This document shows, in pieces, positions 34,626 through 43,457 of a stretch of DNA of 64,000 nt. Source of the stretch: Paenilisteria rustica. GTDB lineage: Bacteria > Bacillota > Bacilli > Lactobacillales > Listeriaceae. The stretch is from NCBI RefSeq assembly GCF_013820765.1, contig NZ_JABJVM010000010.1, forward strand, positions 1-64,000, read 5' to 3'. Position 1 is the first letter of the stretch, and the number at the start of each line of letters is the position of its first letter. Under the pieces are notes generated by a model. That model was not told the origin of the DNA, made no database searches, and saw nothing but the letters and a program-made list of their open reading frames with translations. The position numbers were made by a program, and so were the translations under genes.

Positions 34626-36536
34626 ATGATTTCTGTGCCGAGATGGCGGGACTTACTTCAACTATTATACGTAAAAATGGATTTTGTCAGTGGGAAGGAA
34701 CTTGGAGAGCAATTGCGCGTCGATCCGCGTACGATTCGAAATGATATTAAAGCGCTTCATGATGTTTTAGCGGATTCAGCTAACGAAATTATTGCGGTTC
34801 GCGGCGTGGGATACAAGCTAATCGTGGGGGATGAATCGACACTGCGCCATTTACTGATCACAGATACTAGTGAACGATCGAACCTCCACATTACACCGAT
34901 GCTTGCCGAGGATCGCGCAGACTATATCATTCGCTACCTCCTTCTAAAAAATAAATATGTCAAACTAGAGGACATTGCGGATGAACTTTACGTCAGCAAA
35001 TCGACAATCAACACGAATATCCCGGAAGTGAAGAAAAAACTAGCCCAATTTGAGTTGAAGTTAGGCAAAAAAGCGGGATACGGGGTTAAAATACTCGGTA
35101 CGGAGCTAAATGTTCGTTTTTGTTTTTCGCATTATTTGCTGACAGAATCGCGTAGTTTGCTGATTAGTGAGGCGGAGAAATCCTTTTTTAACGATGTCAA
35201 TTTAGAAGGAATCCAGCATATTGTCACGAAAAATGTATCTAAATATGCGATTCATATGACCGATATTGCCTTGAAAAACCTAATTATCCATATTGCCATT
35301 GCGATTTGTCGGATTCGGGATGACTGCTATGTTGCGGCGGAAGAATTATTGAACATTGAATTCAATATGCAAGAGTTGCGGGCAGCGGAGGCGATGATTC
35401 AAGCGATTGAGCAGCAGGAAAAGGTGGCGTTTCCGGAGACAGAGCTTTCTTATTTATTATTGCATCTCAGCGCGAAACATACGGCAAGCGATTACGATGA
35501 TTACCGGGAACTCCTATTGGTGAATAAAATGCTAGAACGTATCCAAAAGCGCTACGGCTACGCATTGCTAGGCGATCAAGCGCTCATTTCCAACCTCGTA
35601 TTGCATCTAAAACCAGCGATTAATCGGATAAAATTTCACATGAATATTCAAAATCCATATTTGCCGAACTTAAAGCAAAATCACCCATTAGCGTTTGAGC
35701 TAGGACTGACAGCGAGGGATGTTCTGGAAGCGGAGCTGGAAACCAAGGTGAACGAGGCGGAAGCGGGTTATTTAGCTATTCATTTATTGTACGCGTTGGA
35801 TAAAGTGCGAGAAGGTGCTAAAAAACAGGTTTTGATTGTATGCGCATCGGGATTAGGCACCTCACAGCTTTTGCAGTCGAAGGTTAAAAAGGCTTTTTCT
35901 GAGGAATTGGAAATTATCGGCGTTTACTCGTTTCATGAATACGAGAACGAGTCCGTTGTGTGCGATTTTGTCATTGCAACCGTGCCACTTCGGAATCAGC
36001 GCCACCCGTTTGTGCACGTTTCGCCATTCCTAACGAAATCGGATATGCGCGCGATTGAATCGATGCTAGGAAATAGTGCGCCATTTCAGATGGAGAGTGT
36101 ATTTTCCGGAGCGCTATTTACAATCTCAGAAAAGAATTGGGATAAAGAGCAAGTTTTGCGGGAGTTAGCAAGGCTTTTGGAGAAACAAGGCTACGTTGGG
36201 GAAGATTATTTGCCGTCGATTTTTGAGCGGGAATTGGTTGTTCCGACGTTTTTGGGAAACGGATTGGCGACGCCACATCCGATTCAAGCTGATGTAGTAC
36301 GGACGGCGATTGCGGTTTGCATTTGCGAGACTTCGGTATTGTGGAACGAGGAAGATTATGCGCAAGTCGTATTTATGCTGGCCGTGAAAAACAAAGAACA
36401 ATCGCAACTTACGGATACGTATGAGTTAATTAGTGACATCGTTGAAAATCCGAAAGTGATGCGCCAATTGAAGGCAATTCGGGATTTTGACGGATTTATG
36501 GACATTTTGAAGAGTCTAGGACAAAACGCGAGATAA
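34626..36536 (+). CDS. PRD-containing PTS-regulated activator (LicR/MtlR type)
   Basis: 636 residues. Order: N-terminal helix-turn-helix (GEQLRVDPRTIRNDI, ~25-45), a second Mga-like helix-turn-helix (IADELYVSKSTINTNI, ~115-140), two PRD domains (~185-290 and ~295-400), an EIIB-like domain with Cys in VCASGLGTSQLL (~410), and an EIIA-like domain with phosphorylatable His in GLATPHPI (~545). Such proteins activate sugar-PTS operons and are controlled by HPr and their cognate EIIB through phosphorylation. The PTS/beta-glucosidase genes just downstream are the obvious targets. Ribosome-binding site GGAAGGAGG. Confidence 0.9.
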   Translation: MISVPRWRDLLQLLYVKMDFVSGKELGEQLRVDPRTIRNDIKALHDVLADSANEIIAVRGVGYKLIVGDESTLRHLLITDTSERSNLHITPMLAEDRADYIIRYLLLKNKYVKLEDIADELYVSKSTINTNIPEVKKKLAQFELKLGKKAGYGVKILGTELNVRFCFSHYLLTESRSLLISEAEKSFFNDVNLEGIQHIVTKNVSKYAIHMTDIALKNLIIHIAIAICRIRDDCYVAAEELLNIEFNMQELRAAEAMIQAIEQQEKVAFPETELSYLLLHLSAKHTASDYDDYRELLLVNKMLERIQKRYGYALLGDQALISNLVLHLKPAINRIKFHMNIQNPYLPNLKQNHPLAFELGLTARDVLEAELETKVNEAEAGYLAIHLLYALDKVREGAKKQVLIVCASGLGTSQLLQSKVKKAFSEELEIIGVYSFHEYENESVVCDFVIATVPLRNQRHPFVHVSPFLTKSDMRAIESMLGNSAPFQMESVFSGALFTISEKNWDKEQVLRELARLLEKQGYVGEDYLPSIFERELVVPTFLGNGLATPHPIQADVVRTAIAVCICETSVLWNEEDYAQVVFMLAVKNKEQSQLTDTYELISDIVENPKVMRQLKAIRDFDGFMDILKSLGQNAR

Positions 36537-36600
36537 AGCAAAAACGCCTTCTCTTTAATTCGGGTAGGACGAAAAATTTTGCTTTACACAAATCGAGCGA

Positions 36601-36699
36601 AAGCGTTTGTATTCAGAGAGTTTGGTGGAAGCCGGAAGCGGAGCATACTGGTGTATGTGAGAACCGGAAGTCCGCCAAACTCTCTGAATGCGAACGCTT
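36601..36699. repeat. 99-bp long palindromic element (REP/MITE-like)
   Basis: Two 29-bp arms (36601-36629 and 36671-36699) are complementary at 26 positions; the three exceptions are compatible with G-U pairs in RNA. The 41-bp centre contains a second small hairpin (CATAC/GTATG) and CCGG pairs. Open frames through it arise from the symmetry and are not genes. It lies between the activator and the PTS operon and may also terminate the activator transcript. Confidence 0.75.
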
Positions 36700-36795
36700 G
36701 CCGCCGATTTATCCGGATTATGTCCCAGCCCCTTTTTATGGATTTCCTTTGTGAGGTGACTCTTGCGGAAAAAGACTGGCTTTATTTCGACAAAA

Positions 36796-36820
36796 GAAAG
36801 CGCTACACTTAAGCTATAAT
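36796..36820 (+). promoter_or_regulatory. possible cre-like site and -10 before the PTS operon
   Basis: GAAAGCGCT (36796-36804) matches the core of the CcpA cre consensus but the outer bases differ. TATAAT (36815-36820) would leave only about a dozen leader bases before the start codon, so the true promoter may be further upstream. Confidence 0.35.
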
Positions 36821-36838
36821 TAAGAGGAGGTTTACAAC

Positions 36839-38134
36839 ATGAAAAAATTTGTTGAAAAATTAGGCTGGCTCTCGCAAAAGTTAGGAAATCAAATTCATTT
36901 GAAGTCAATGCGTGACGCGTTTGCCACGATTTTACCGTTTATTATGCTCGCTGGTTTTATGGTGTTGATCAATAACGTCATTATTAAACCAGATGGCTTT
37001 ATGTCAAATGTAATTAGTTCGGAGACGCTGACTTCTTGGCAGGAGCTCGGGAATAGTATTGTGAATGGGACGCTGGGAATTATTACGATTTTGATTGGTG
37101 CATCGGTTTCTTATTTTCTGGCGCAAAACCGGAGATTTGAAAACCCTTTTGCACCAGCTTTGCAAACGATTGCATTGATTGTTATTTTCTTACCGCTTGT
37201 CAATGATGTGATTCCGATGGGCGCGACGAAGGCTGTGGAAGTGGCGGGCGTGATTCCGATGGCGCTTACTGGCTCGGCAGGGATGTTCGTGGGAATTGTG
37301 ACGGCACTCTTGTCGACAGAACTGTTTATTTATTTTTCGAAGAGCGAGAAGTTGAAAATCAAGATTTCGGGCGAAAGTGTACCGCCTGCTGTTATTAAAT
37401 CGTTTAACGTGCTGATTCCAACAATGTTGACGGTGCTTGTGTTTGCCTTTGTATCCTTCTTGTTGACGCAATTATTTACGCTTAATATTTATGCACTAAT
37501 TGGCGCGATTATTCAAAAACCGTTGACGTTCTTGGTGACAAGCGTTCCAGGGTTCCTAGCGCTAATGACGATTTCACAAATGCTTTATTCGATTGGTATC
37601 GCAGGAAGTGGGATTTTGGGACCGATTATGGATCCGGTTTTGCTCGCGAATATGCAAGATAATATGACAGCTTATGCAAGTCATGCGGCGATTCCGCACA
37701 TTATTAATACAACTTTCCGTGATATTTTTGGTGTTATGGGCGGTGGCGGAAATACGATAGCGCTACTGATTGCGATTTTTATTTGGAGTAAGCGGAAAGA
37801 TTATCGCGAAATCGCGACGCTTTCTTCTGCACCAGGGCTTTTCAATATTAATGAGCCGGTCGTTTTCGGATTGCCGATTGTGTATAATTTGAGTTTGATG
37901 ATTCCGTTTATTATTTCGACGCCGCTTTGTTTATTGCTTGCTTATATTGCGACAAAAATAAACATGATTTCTGAAGTTGTCGTGATGGTTCCGTGGACGA
38001 CACCTGTTGTTGCGTCTGGGTTCCTGGCGACAGGTGGAGATTGGCGCGCCGCAGTTTTCCAAATTTTCTTAGTGGGCGTTTGCGTACTATTATACCTACC
38101 ATTCTTGAAGGTAAATGACCGTATCAAAGTATAA
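36839..38134 (+). CDS. PTS sugar permease IIC, cellobiose/beta-glucoside type
   Basis: 431 residues with about ten membrane segments. The N-terminus (LGNQIHLKSMRDAFATILPFIMLAG) and the NEPVVFGLPIVYN region near residue 345, containing the conserved Glu of the lactose/cellobiose IIC family, identify it. It transports a beta-glucoside and passes phosphate from IIB to the sugar. It is the first gene of the operon IIC-IIB-GH3-IIA. Ribosome-binding site AGAGGAGG. Confidence 0.92.
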   Translation: MKKFVEKLGWLSQKLGNQIHLKSMRDAFATILPFIMLAGFMVLINNVIIKPDGFMSNVISSETLTSWQELGNSIVNGTLGIITILIGASVSYFLAQNRRFENPFAPALQTIALIVIFLPLVNDVIPMGATKAVEVAGVIPMALTGSAGMFVGIVTALLSTELFIYFSKSEKLKIKISGESVPPAVIKSFNVLIPTMLTVLVFAFVSFLLTQLFTLNIYALIGAIIQKPLTFLVTSVPGFLALMTISQMLYSIGIAGSGILGPIMDPVLLANMQDNMTAYASHAAIPHIINTTFRDIFGVMGGGGNTIALLIAIFIWSKRKDYREIATLSSAPGLFNINEPVVFGLPIVYNLSLMIPFIISTPLCLLLAYIATKINMISEVVVMVPWTTPVVASGFLATGGDWRAAVFQIFLVGVCVLLYLPFLKVNDRIKV

Positions 38135-38146
38135 GGAGCGTTTGAA

Positions 38147-38455
38147 ATGAAAAAACTAATGTTGATGTGTAATGCTGGCATGTCTACAAGTGTGCTCGTT
38201 CGAAAAATGCAAAATATAGCGAATGAGAAGGGAATTGCGATTGATATTTGGGCGATTTCCGAGATCGATTTTGAGAAGAATTGGCGCCTGGCTGATGCGA
38301 TTTTGCTGGGGCCACAGGTGAGCTATATGGAGGGCAAGGTGAGCGAGGCGGTAGGAGGTACGATTCCAGTGGGCGTGATTGCGATTGTGGATTACGGTCG
38401 GATGGATGGTGAAAAAGTTTTAGCGCAAGGCTTAGCGTTGTTGGAGGAGGATTAA
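38147..38455 (+). CDS. PTS IIB subunit, lactose/cellobiose family
   Basis: 102 residues. LMLMCNAGMSTSVLV holds the phosphorylated Cys at residue 8, and the short Rossmann-like domain has the usual family length. It accepts phosphate from IIA and gives it to the IIC-bound sugar, and it probably also phosphorylates the regulator's PRD domains. It lies between the IIC and beta-glucosidase genes, 12 bases after IIC. Confidence 0.92.
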   Translation: MKKLMLMCNAGMSTSVLVRKMQNIANEKGIAIDIWAISEIDFEKNWRLADAILLGPQVSYMEGKVSEAVGGTIPVGVIAIVDYGRMDGEKVLAQGLALLEED

Positions 38456-38456
38456 G

Positions 38457-40730
38457 ATGTCGCGATATTTAGACTATAAATTGGACACCGAGGAACGTGT
38501 GGCGGACCTCTTGGCACAGATGACGTTGGAGGAAAAATGCGGACAGTTGAATCAGCGACTCTACGGCTGGCAAACGTTTGAGCGTGTTGGCGAATCGTTT
38601 GAAGTGACGCCGAAATTCCAAGAGGAAGTCGCAAAATTTGGCGGGATTGGTGCGTTGTATGGCCTGTTCCGAGCGGATCCTTGGTCAGGCATGAATCAGG
38701 AAAATGGGATTAGTCGGGCGAATTCGGCGCGAGTTGCGAATCAGTTGCAAAAATACGTGATTGAAAACTCGCGACTCGGCATTCCGATGCTGTTTTCGGA
38801 GGAGGTTCCACATGGACATCAGGCGCTAGATAGTGAATCGTATCCGGTGAACTTGGCTCGCGGTGCATCGTTCAATACGGCGTTACAACAGGAAATTGCG
38901 GAGGCGATTGCTGCGGAAATAAGCGATAAAGGAGTACACCTTGCTTTGGCCTCTGCGCTTGATATTTTGCGAGATCCGAGATGGGGTCGCGCGGAGGAGT
39001 GTTTTAGTGAGGATCCGTTTTTAGCAGCGGAATTCACGAAGGCAATCACGACGGGTTTCCAAGCGAGTGGCCGGGTTGCAGTGATTTTGAAGCATTTTGC
39101 CGCGCAAGGCGAACCAGTGGGTGGACATAATTCAGGTCCAGTTTCAATCGGGATGCGCGAACTACGCGAAATTTTCTTACCGCCGATGGTTGCTGCGGCT
39201 GAGTCTGGCGCGCTTGGCGTGATGGCAGCGTACAATGAAATCGACGGCATACCGTGCCATGCGAATGGAGCGTTGTTGACAGGAATTTTGCGAGAAGAGT
39301 TGGGCTTTGATGGCATTGTGATGGCGGATGGTTGCGCACTCGATCGTTTGCTAGCGATGAATCCAGACGTGCGAAAAGCAGGTGCGATGGCGCTTACGGC
39401 GGGCGTGGACTTGAGTTTATGGGACGAAGTATTCCCTAATTTGGCGTCGGCAGTTGTTTCAGGCGATTTGGATGAGGCCGTATTGGATGTCGCAACGAGT
39501 CGGATATTACGATTGAAATTCCAACTCGGCCTATTCGAAAATCCATACGTGTCGGAAAACGTGCCAGAACGCGCAAAATCATGGCGTGACTTGAATCTAA
39601 AAGCCGCACGTGAATCAATCTGTCTACTCGAAAATCGCCGTGAAGTTTTACCACTTGAAAATACGCAACGTATCGCGGTTATTGGGCCAAACGCGGATGC
39701 TTTATACAACCAACTCGGCGACTACACAGCACCGCAAAATTTGGCGGATGGCGTCACCATTTTGCAAGGAATCAAGAAAATCGCGCCTGAAAATACGCGA
39801 ATCAGCTATGAAAAAGGCTGCGATATCCGTGAAAAAGTAGTGGGTGGCATCGAACGTGCATCAGAACTCGCAAAATCAGCAGATACCGTCATCCTTGTTT
39901 TAGGCGGCTCGAGCGCGCGGAATTTTGATATGGAATTTTTGAATAATGGGGTGGTGAGCTCTAAGGGACCGAACATGGATGCTGGCGAGAATGTGGACTT
40001 GGCGGATTTAGCACTGCCAGCCGTTCAGTTGGAACTTTTCCGAGCGTTGAAAAAGCAAGGTAAGCCAGTCGTGGTTGTACTCGTGCAAGGGCGTCCGAAT
40101 GCGATTCCAGAGATAAGCGAACAGGCCGATGCACTGCTCACAGCTTGGTATCCCGGTGCGCAAGGCGGAATCGCGGTCGCAGAAACGTTGTTCGGTATCG
40201 TGAATCCATCAGGAAAACTGCCAGTCAGCATCCCGCGCTCATCCTGTCAACTTCCGGTTTACTACAACCAAAAGGCGGGCGAATATAAAGAAGATTACTT
40301 CGACGAACGAGGCGCGGCGCTATATCCATTCGGGCATGGCCAGAGCTACAGCGACTTCGCGTATCAAGAAATCCACGCAATCCATCAAAGCAGGTCCATT
40401 GCCGAGTTAGAAGCGGGCGGTAAGTTCCAGTTCAAAGTAACCATTCAAAACCGCGCCAATCGTGCCGGTTCCGAAGTCGTGCAACTCTACATCCACGACC
40501 AAGAAGCTAGCATTACGCGACGCAAAAAAGAACTAAAAGCATTCCAAAAAGTCGAAATTGGGGCTAGTGAAACGGTAGAAGTGACGCTCGAAATCGGGCT
40601 TGCCGAACTACAAATCTGGTCGAATCAAAATCGATGGGAATTAGAAACAGGTACCGTGCGAATTTTTGTAGGTGGAAGTTCGGTGACGGCGCTTGAAACA
40701 GTGATTGAGATAACAAACGGGGTGAGGTAA
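38457..40730 (+). CDS. glycoside hydrolase family 3 beta-glucosidase
   Basis: 757 residues. The N-terminal TIM barrel contains KHFAAQGEPVGGHNSG (substrate-binding KH) and GFDGIVMADGCALDRL, in which Asp is the likely nucleophile (~residue 285). The C-terminal alpha/beta domain (~400-610) precedes an Fn3-like domain (~650-750). There is no signal peptide, so it works inside the cell. It would hydrolyse the oligosaccharide or aryl-glucoside brought in by the flanking PTS genes; a hydrolase that does not need a phosphorylated sugar is slightly unusual in such an operon. Specificity cannot be told. Confidence 0.9.
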   Translation: MSRYLDYKLDTEERVADLLAQMTLEEKCGQLNQRLYGWQTFERVGESFEVTPKFQEEVAKFGGIGALYGLFRADPWSGMNQENGISRANSARVANQLQKYVIENSRLGIPMLFSEEVPHGHQALDSESYPVNLARGASFNTALQQEIAEAIAAEISDKGVHLALASALDILRDPRWGRAEECFSEDPFLAAEFTKAITTGFQASGRVAVILKHFAAQGEPVGGHNSGPVSIGMRELREIFLPPMVAAAESGALGVMAAYNEIDGIPCHANGALLTGILREELGFDGIVMADGCALDRLLAMNPDVRKAGAMALTAGVDLSLWDEVFPNLASAVVSGDLDEAVLDVATSRILRLKFQLGLFENPYVSENVPERAKSWRDLNLKAARESICLLENRREVLPLENTQRIAVIGPNADALYNQLGDYTAPQNLADGVTILQGIKKIAPENTRISYEKGCDIREKVVGGIERASELAKSADTVILVLGGSSARNFDMEFLNNGVVSSKGPNMDAGENVDLADLALPAVQLELFRALKKQGKPVVVVLVQGRPNAIPEISEQADALLTAWYPGAQGGIAVAETLFGIVNPSGKLPVSIPRSSCQLPVYYNQKAGEYKEDYFDERGAALYPFGHGQSYSDFAYQEIHAIHQSRSIAELEAGGKFQFKVTIQNRANRAGSEVVQLYIHDQEASITRRKKELKAFQKVEIGASETVEVTLEIGLAELQIWSNQNRWELETGTVRIFVGGSSVTALETVIEITNGVR

Positions 40731-41036
40731 ATGGAAGGAATGGAGCTGGCTTCTTTTCAAATTATCGGGGCTGTTGGCGGTGCACGAAGCAAAATTACAG
40801 AGGCATTGCAACTCGCGAGACAGCGCAAATTTACAGAAGCATATCGAAAAATCGATGAAGCGAACCATTATTTAAGCGAAGGCCATAAAAATCACGTAAG
40901 CCTTATCCAAAAAGAAGCAGAAGGTCAGAAAATCCCGATGTCGATGTTGTTCATACATGCCGAAGATCAGTTCATGACGACGTATTTACTTCGAGATATT
41001 GCGTATGAGATGGTGGCTTTGTGGAAAGAAATTTAA
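40731..41036 (+). CDS. PTS IIA subunit, lactose/cellobiose family
   Basis: 101 residues, all-helical. The segment MLFIHAEDQFMTTYLL contains the expected active His (family pattern HxQDH-like, here HAEDQ). It begins directly after the GH3 stop codon and completes a full IIA-IIB-IIC set split around the beta-glucosidase. Ribosome-binding site GGGGTGAGG. Confidence 0.9.
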   Translation: MEGMELASFQIIGAVGGARSKITEALQLARQRKFTEAYRKIDEANHYLSEGHKNHVSLIQKEAEGQKIPMSMLFIHAEDQFMTTYLLRDIAYEMVALWKEI

Positions 41037-41046
41037 TATTTTTTGA

Positions 41047-41076
41047 GCGTATACCTTGATTGGTATGCGTTTTTTG
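41047..41076 (+). terminator. terminator of the PTS/beta-glucosidase operon
   Basis: Stem GCGTATACC with GGTATGCGT (two G-U pairs), six-base loop, followed by TTTTT, starting 11 bases after the IIA stop. Confidence 0.8.
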
Positions 41077-41108
41077 ATGTGTAACAGTAACTTGTCGAAT
41101 CTAGTACC

Positions 41109-41137
41109 TTGACTGTCATAGTAATATGGTGTATATT
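41109..41137 (+). promoter_or_regulatory. promoter of the padR operon
   Basis: TTGACT, 17 bases, TATATT: a near-consensus sigma-A promoter. The TATATTATACTCAT stretch around the -10 is AT-rich and symmetric enough to be a PadR operator, implying autorepression. Confidence 0.75.
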
Positions 41138-41157
41138 ATACTCATGGAGGCGATCAC

Positions 41158-41490
41158 ATGGCTGATAAGAAACTTTCCTCTGATTTACTGAGAGGACACA
41201 CGGATACGATTATTTTGAAGTTACTGATGAGCGGCGATAAATATGGATATGACATTTTGAAGTTGATTCATTTGAATTCAGACGGGGAATATGAACTGAA
41301 AGAAGCCACGATGTATTCCAGTTTGAAGCGTTTGGAGAAAGAGGAGTGTATTGCTTCTTACTGGGGCGACGATGCTACCAAGGGCGGACGGCGAAAATAT
41401 TATACATTGACCGAAAAAGGCGAGGAACTATACGCAGAAAATAAACGGCAGTGGGAATCAGCAAAACGCATTCTCGAACAATTATTATGA
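41158..41490 (+). CDS. PadR-family transcriptional regulator
   Basis: 110 residues. The winged helix typical of PadR is visible: LRGHTDTIILKLLMSGDKYGYDI, then EATMYSSLKRLEKEECI (recognition helix) and GGRRKYYTLTEKG (wing). These repressors often control drug or stress exporters and are released by the compound. It is first in an operon with a pentapeptide protein and an ABC-2 exporter. Ribosome-binding site TGGAGGCG. Confidence 0.92.
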   Translation: MADKKLSSDLLRGHTDTIILKLLMSGDKYGYDILKLIHLNSDGEYELKEATMYSSLKRLEKEECIASYWGDDATKGGRRKYYTLTEKGEELYAENKRQWESAKRILEQLL

Positions 41491-41508
41491 GGAAAGAGGT
41501 TAGGAAAA

Positions 41509-42501
41509 ATGAATGAGAAATTGGTTGGATACATTGATGGGCAATTCAGCGCATACGAGGATACGGCGGAAATTAGCGAGCTAAAAGAAGAGCTGGTGCA
41601 TGATTTACAAGAGAAATACGGTGAGCTAGAAGAGCAAGGTTATGATACCGAAGAAGCTTACGAGCTGACGATTCATTCGCTAGGCGATATTTCTGAGGTC
41701 ATAGAAAGCATTGGTGTGAAACGGAAAATGTCACTGGAAGATAACCCAGCGTGGCAAGAAATTGAAGAAGCGAAAGCGCGTGCGGCGAATAATGACGGAA
41801 CAATCCGAAGAAAAGTGACAGAAGGCTTTAATTTCAGTAATTCTGACTTGAGAAATAGCCGCTTTGATGAGGGCGAATTTCGTGGCGTGAATTTTAAGCA
41901 TTCCAATTTATCCGGGGTTAATTTCGATCATCGGGTGTTTATAGATGCTAGGCTGGATTACGTGAATCTAACTGGTGCTTCTTTTGAACAGGCGGAATTT
42001 CATAACGGTTCTTTAAAAGGTGTGTACGCTAAAAAAGGTGAGGGATCGCCGAGCTTTCGAGGTGCTTTCATGCAAGGTGTTAACGTTTCGGTTGCGATGT
42101 TAAAAGGTGCAGATTTTAGCTATGCGAATTTGGCCAACTCGAAATTTAATGCTTCCGAGCTCTCTTACACTTCATTTGAAGGCGCAGATTTGACGTTTGC
42201 TGAATTGAAGCAGTCCAGTATAAGCAAGTCGAAATTTGACAATGCGATATTTGATCAAACGGATTTCAGCTATTCTGATTTATCAAAAATGAACTTTGAC
42301 GGCGAAACGTTTAGAGGTACTATTTTCAGAAGTACTGGGCTTGTTGGCGCGACTTTCCGAGATGCGACTTTTGAGAATGTTTTTTTCAAAGGAAGTTATG
42401 TGAAACGGGCGGATTTCACTGGTGCGGTGATGGATATGGCGTCTTATGAAAGCTTGAAAACGAATCGGAAAGCGGATCTTAGCGGTATAATTCTAATGTA
42501 A
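41509..42501 (+). CDS. permease-prefix domain fused to pentapeptide repeats
   Basis: 330 residues. Residues 1-75 match the helical prefix domain found with PadR/DUF1700-type loci (LKEELVHDLQEKYGELEEQGYDTEEAYELTI). Residues ~100-320 are pentapeptide repeats of A(D/N)LXX type (SNSDLRNSRFDEGEFRGVNF, FSYANLANSKFNA, DFSYSDLSKMNFDG), predicting a right-handed quadrilateral beta-helix. No membrane segment or signal is seen. Some pentapeptide proteins protect DNA gyrase; whether this one does is not known. It sits between the PadR gene and the ABC exporter. Confidence 0.82.
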   Translation: MNEKLVGYIDGQFSAYEDTAEISELKEELVHDLQEKYGELEEQGYDTEEAYELTIHSLGDISEVIESIGVKRKMSLEDNPAWQEIEEAKARAANNDGTIRRKVTEGFNFSNSDLRNSRFDEGEFRGVNFKHSNLSGVNFDHRVFIDARLDYVNLTGASFEQAEFHNGSLKGVYAKKGEGSPSFRGAFMQGVNVSVAMLKGADFSYANLANSKFNASELSYTSFEGADLTFAELKQSSISKSKFDNAIFDQTDFSYSDLSKMNFDGETFRGTIFRSTGLVGATFRDATFENVFFKGSYVKRADFTGAVMDMASYESLKTNRKADLSGIILM

Positions 42502-42515
42502 AGGAAGCGTGTAAA

Positions 42516-43457
42516 ATGGTACAAAATACGATTTCAGTCCATAATTTGGAGAAGTCTTATAAAAATGTAGAAGTGTTGAAAAAAATCAGTTTCACCGTTG
42601 AAAAAGGCACAGTTTTCGCGCTATTAGGGTCAAATGGTGCTGGAAAAACAACCACAATTCGGATTCTAGCAACGCTTTTGAAGCCAGACGGTGGCGACGC
42701 ACAGATTTGTGATGCGGACGTTGTGAAGCAAGGGAATTTGGTGCGTGCGGCAATTAGTTTAACTGGGCAAAATGCGGCGGTCGATGAGATTTTGACTGGG
42801 CGCGAGAATTTGCGATTGATTGCGAAATTACGGCATTTACCAGATGCAGCGGGGATCGCGGATGAGTTGCTAGAGCGGTTTGGCTTGACGGATGCGGCCG
42901 ATCGGGCGCTTTCAACGTATTCTGGTGGGATGAGACGCAGACTTGATCTCGCGATGAGCTTAGTTGGGAATCCGAAAGTTATCTTTTTGGATGAGCCTAC
43001 GACGGGCCTTGATCCGCAGAGTCGTTTGGCAATGTGGAAAATTATTCGGGAGCTCGCAAGCAATGGAACGACGGTATTTTTGACGACGCAGTATTTGGAA
43101 GAAGCGGAGCAGTTGGCGAACCAGATTGCGATTTTGAATGATGGTAAAATTGTCGCGAGTGGCACGGTCGCTGAGTTGAAGCGGATGTTGCCGAACGGAC
43201 ATTTGGAATTGCGATTTGCGGAGGAACATGAGGTTACAGCTGCGAACGCGGCGCTCGCAGAATTTGAGCCAGTTTTAAATGTGGAAGAGCAGTTGGTAGT
43301 GGTGACGATTGATGGCAGTACAGCGCAGTTAATGGCGATTCTTGGGAAACTGGAAGCGGCGAATATAGCGGTACTGGAATTCTCGCAAAAATCGCCGACG
43401 CTGGAGGACGTATTCCTCACAATTATCGATAGAAAGGGTGAGCATGATGCGGAATAA
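42516..43457 (+). CDS. ABC transporter ATPase, DrrA-type
   Basis: 313 residues. Walker A GSNGAGKTT (~residue 42), signature YSGGMRRRLDL (~140), Walker B VIFLDEPTTGLDP (~162) and a C-terminal DrrA-like extension with a regulatory fold (~235-310). DrrA proteins drive multidrug or antibiotic export. It partners with the ABC-2 permease gene, which overlaps its 3' end. Confidence 0.92.
   Translation: MVQNTISVHNLEKSYKNVEVLKKISFTVEKGTVFALLGSNGAGKTTTIRILATLLKPDGGDAQICDADVVKQGNLVRAAISLTGQNAAVDEILTGRENLRLIAKLRHLPDAAGIADELLERFGLTDAADRALSTYSGGMRRRLDLAMSLVGNPKVIFLDEPTTGLDPQSRLAMWKIIRELASNGTTVFLTTQYLEEAEQLANQIAILNDGKIVASGTVAELKRMLPNGHLELRFAEEHEVTAANAALAEFEPVLNVEEQLVVVTIDGSTAQLMAILGKLEAANIAVLEFSQKSPTLEDVFLTIIDRKGEHDAE

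Noticed and set aside
36796-36804. Strong catabolite-control (cre) site
   Set aside because: Only the core GAAAGCGCT matches; outer consensus bases differ, so it is listed only as a weak possibility.
36555-36908. Open frames on both strands across the 99-bp palindrome
   Set aside because: They follow from the symmetry of the element, lack ribosome-binding sites and overlap the PTS IIC start.
38819-39709. 296-codon minus-strand ORF over the GH3 gene
   Set aside because: Shadow frame; the plus strand carries all GH3 motifs.
42557-43420. 287-codon minus-strand ORF over the DrrA-like gene
   Set aside because: Shadow of a clear ABC ATPase in the opposite frame.
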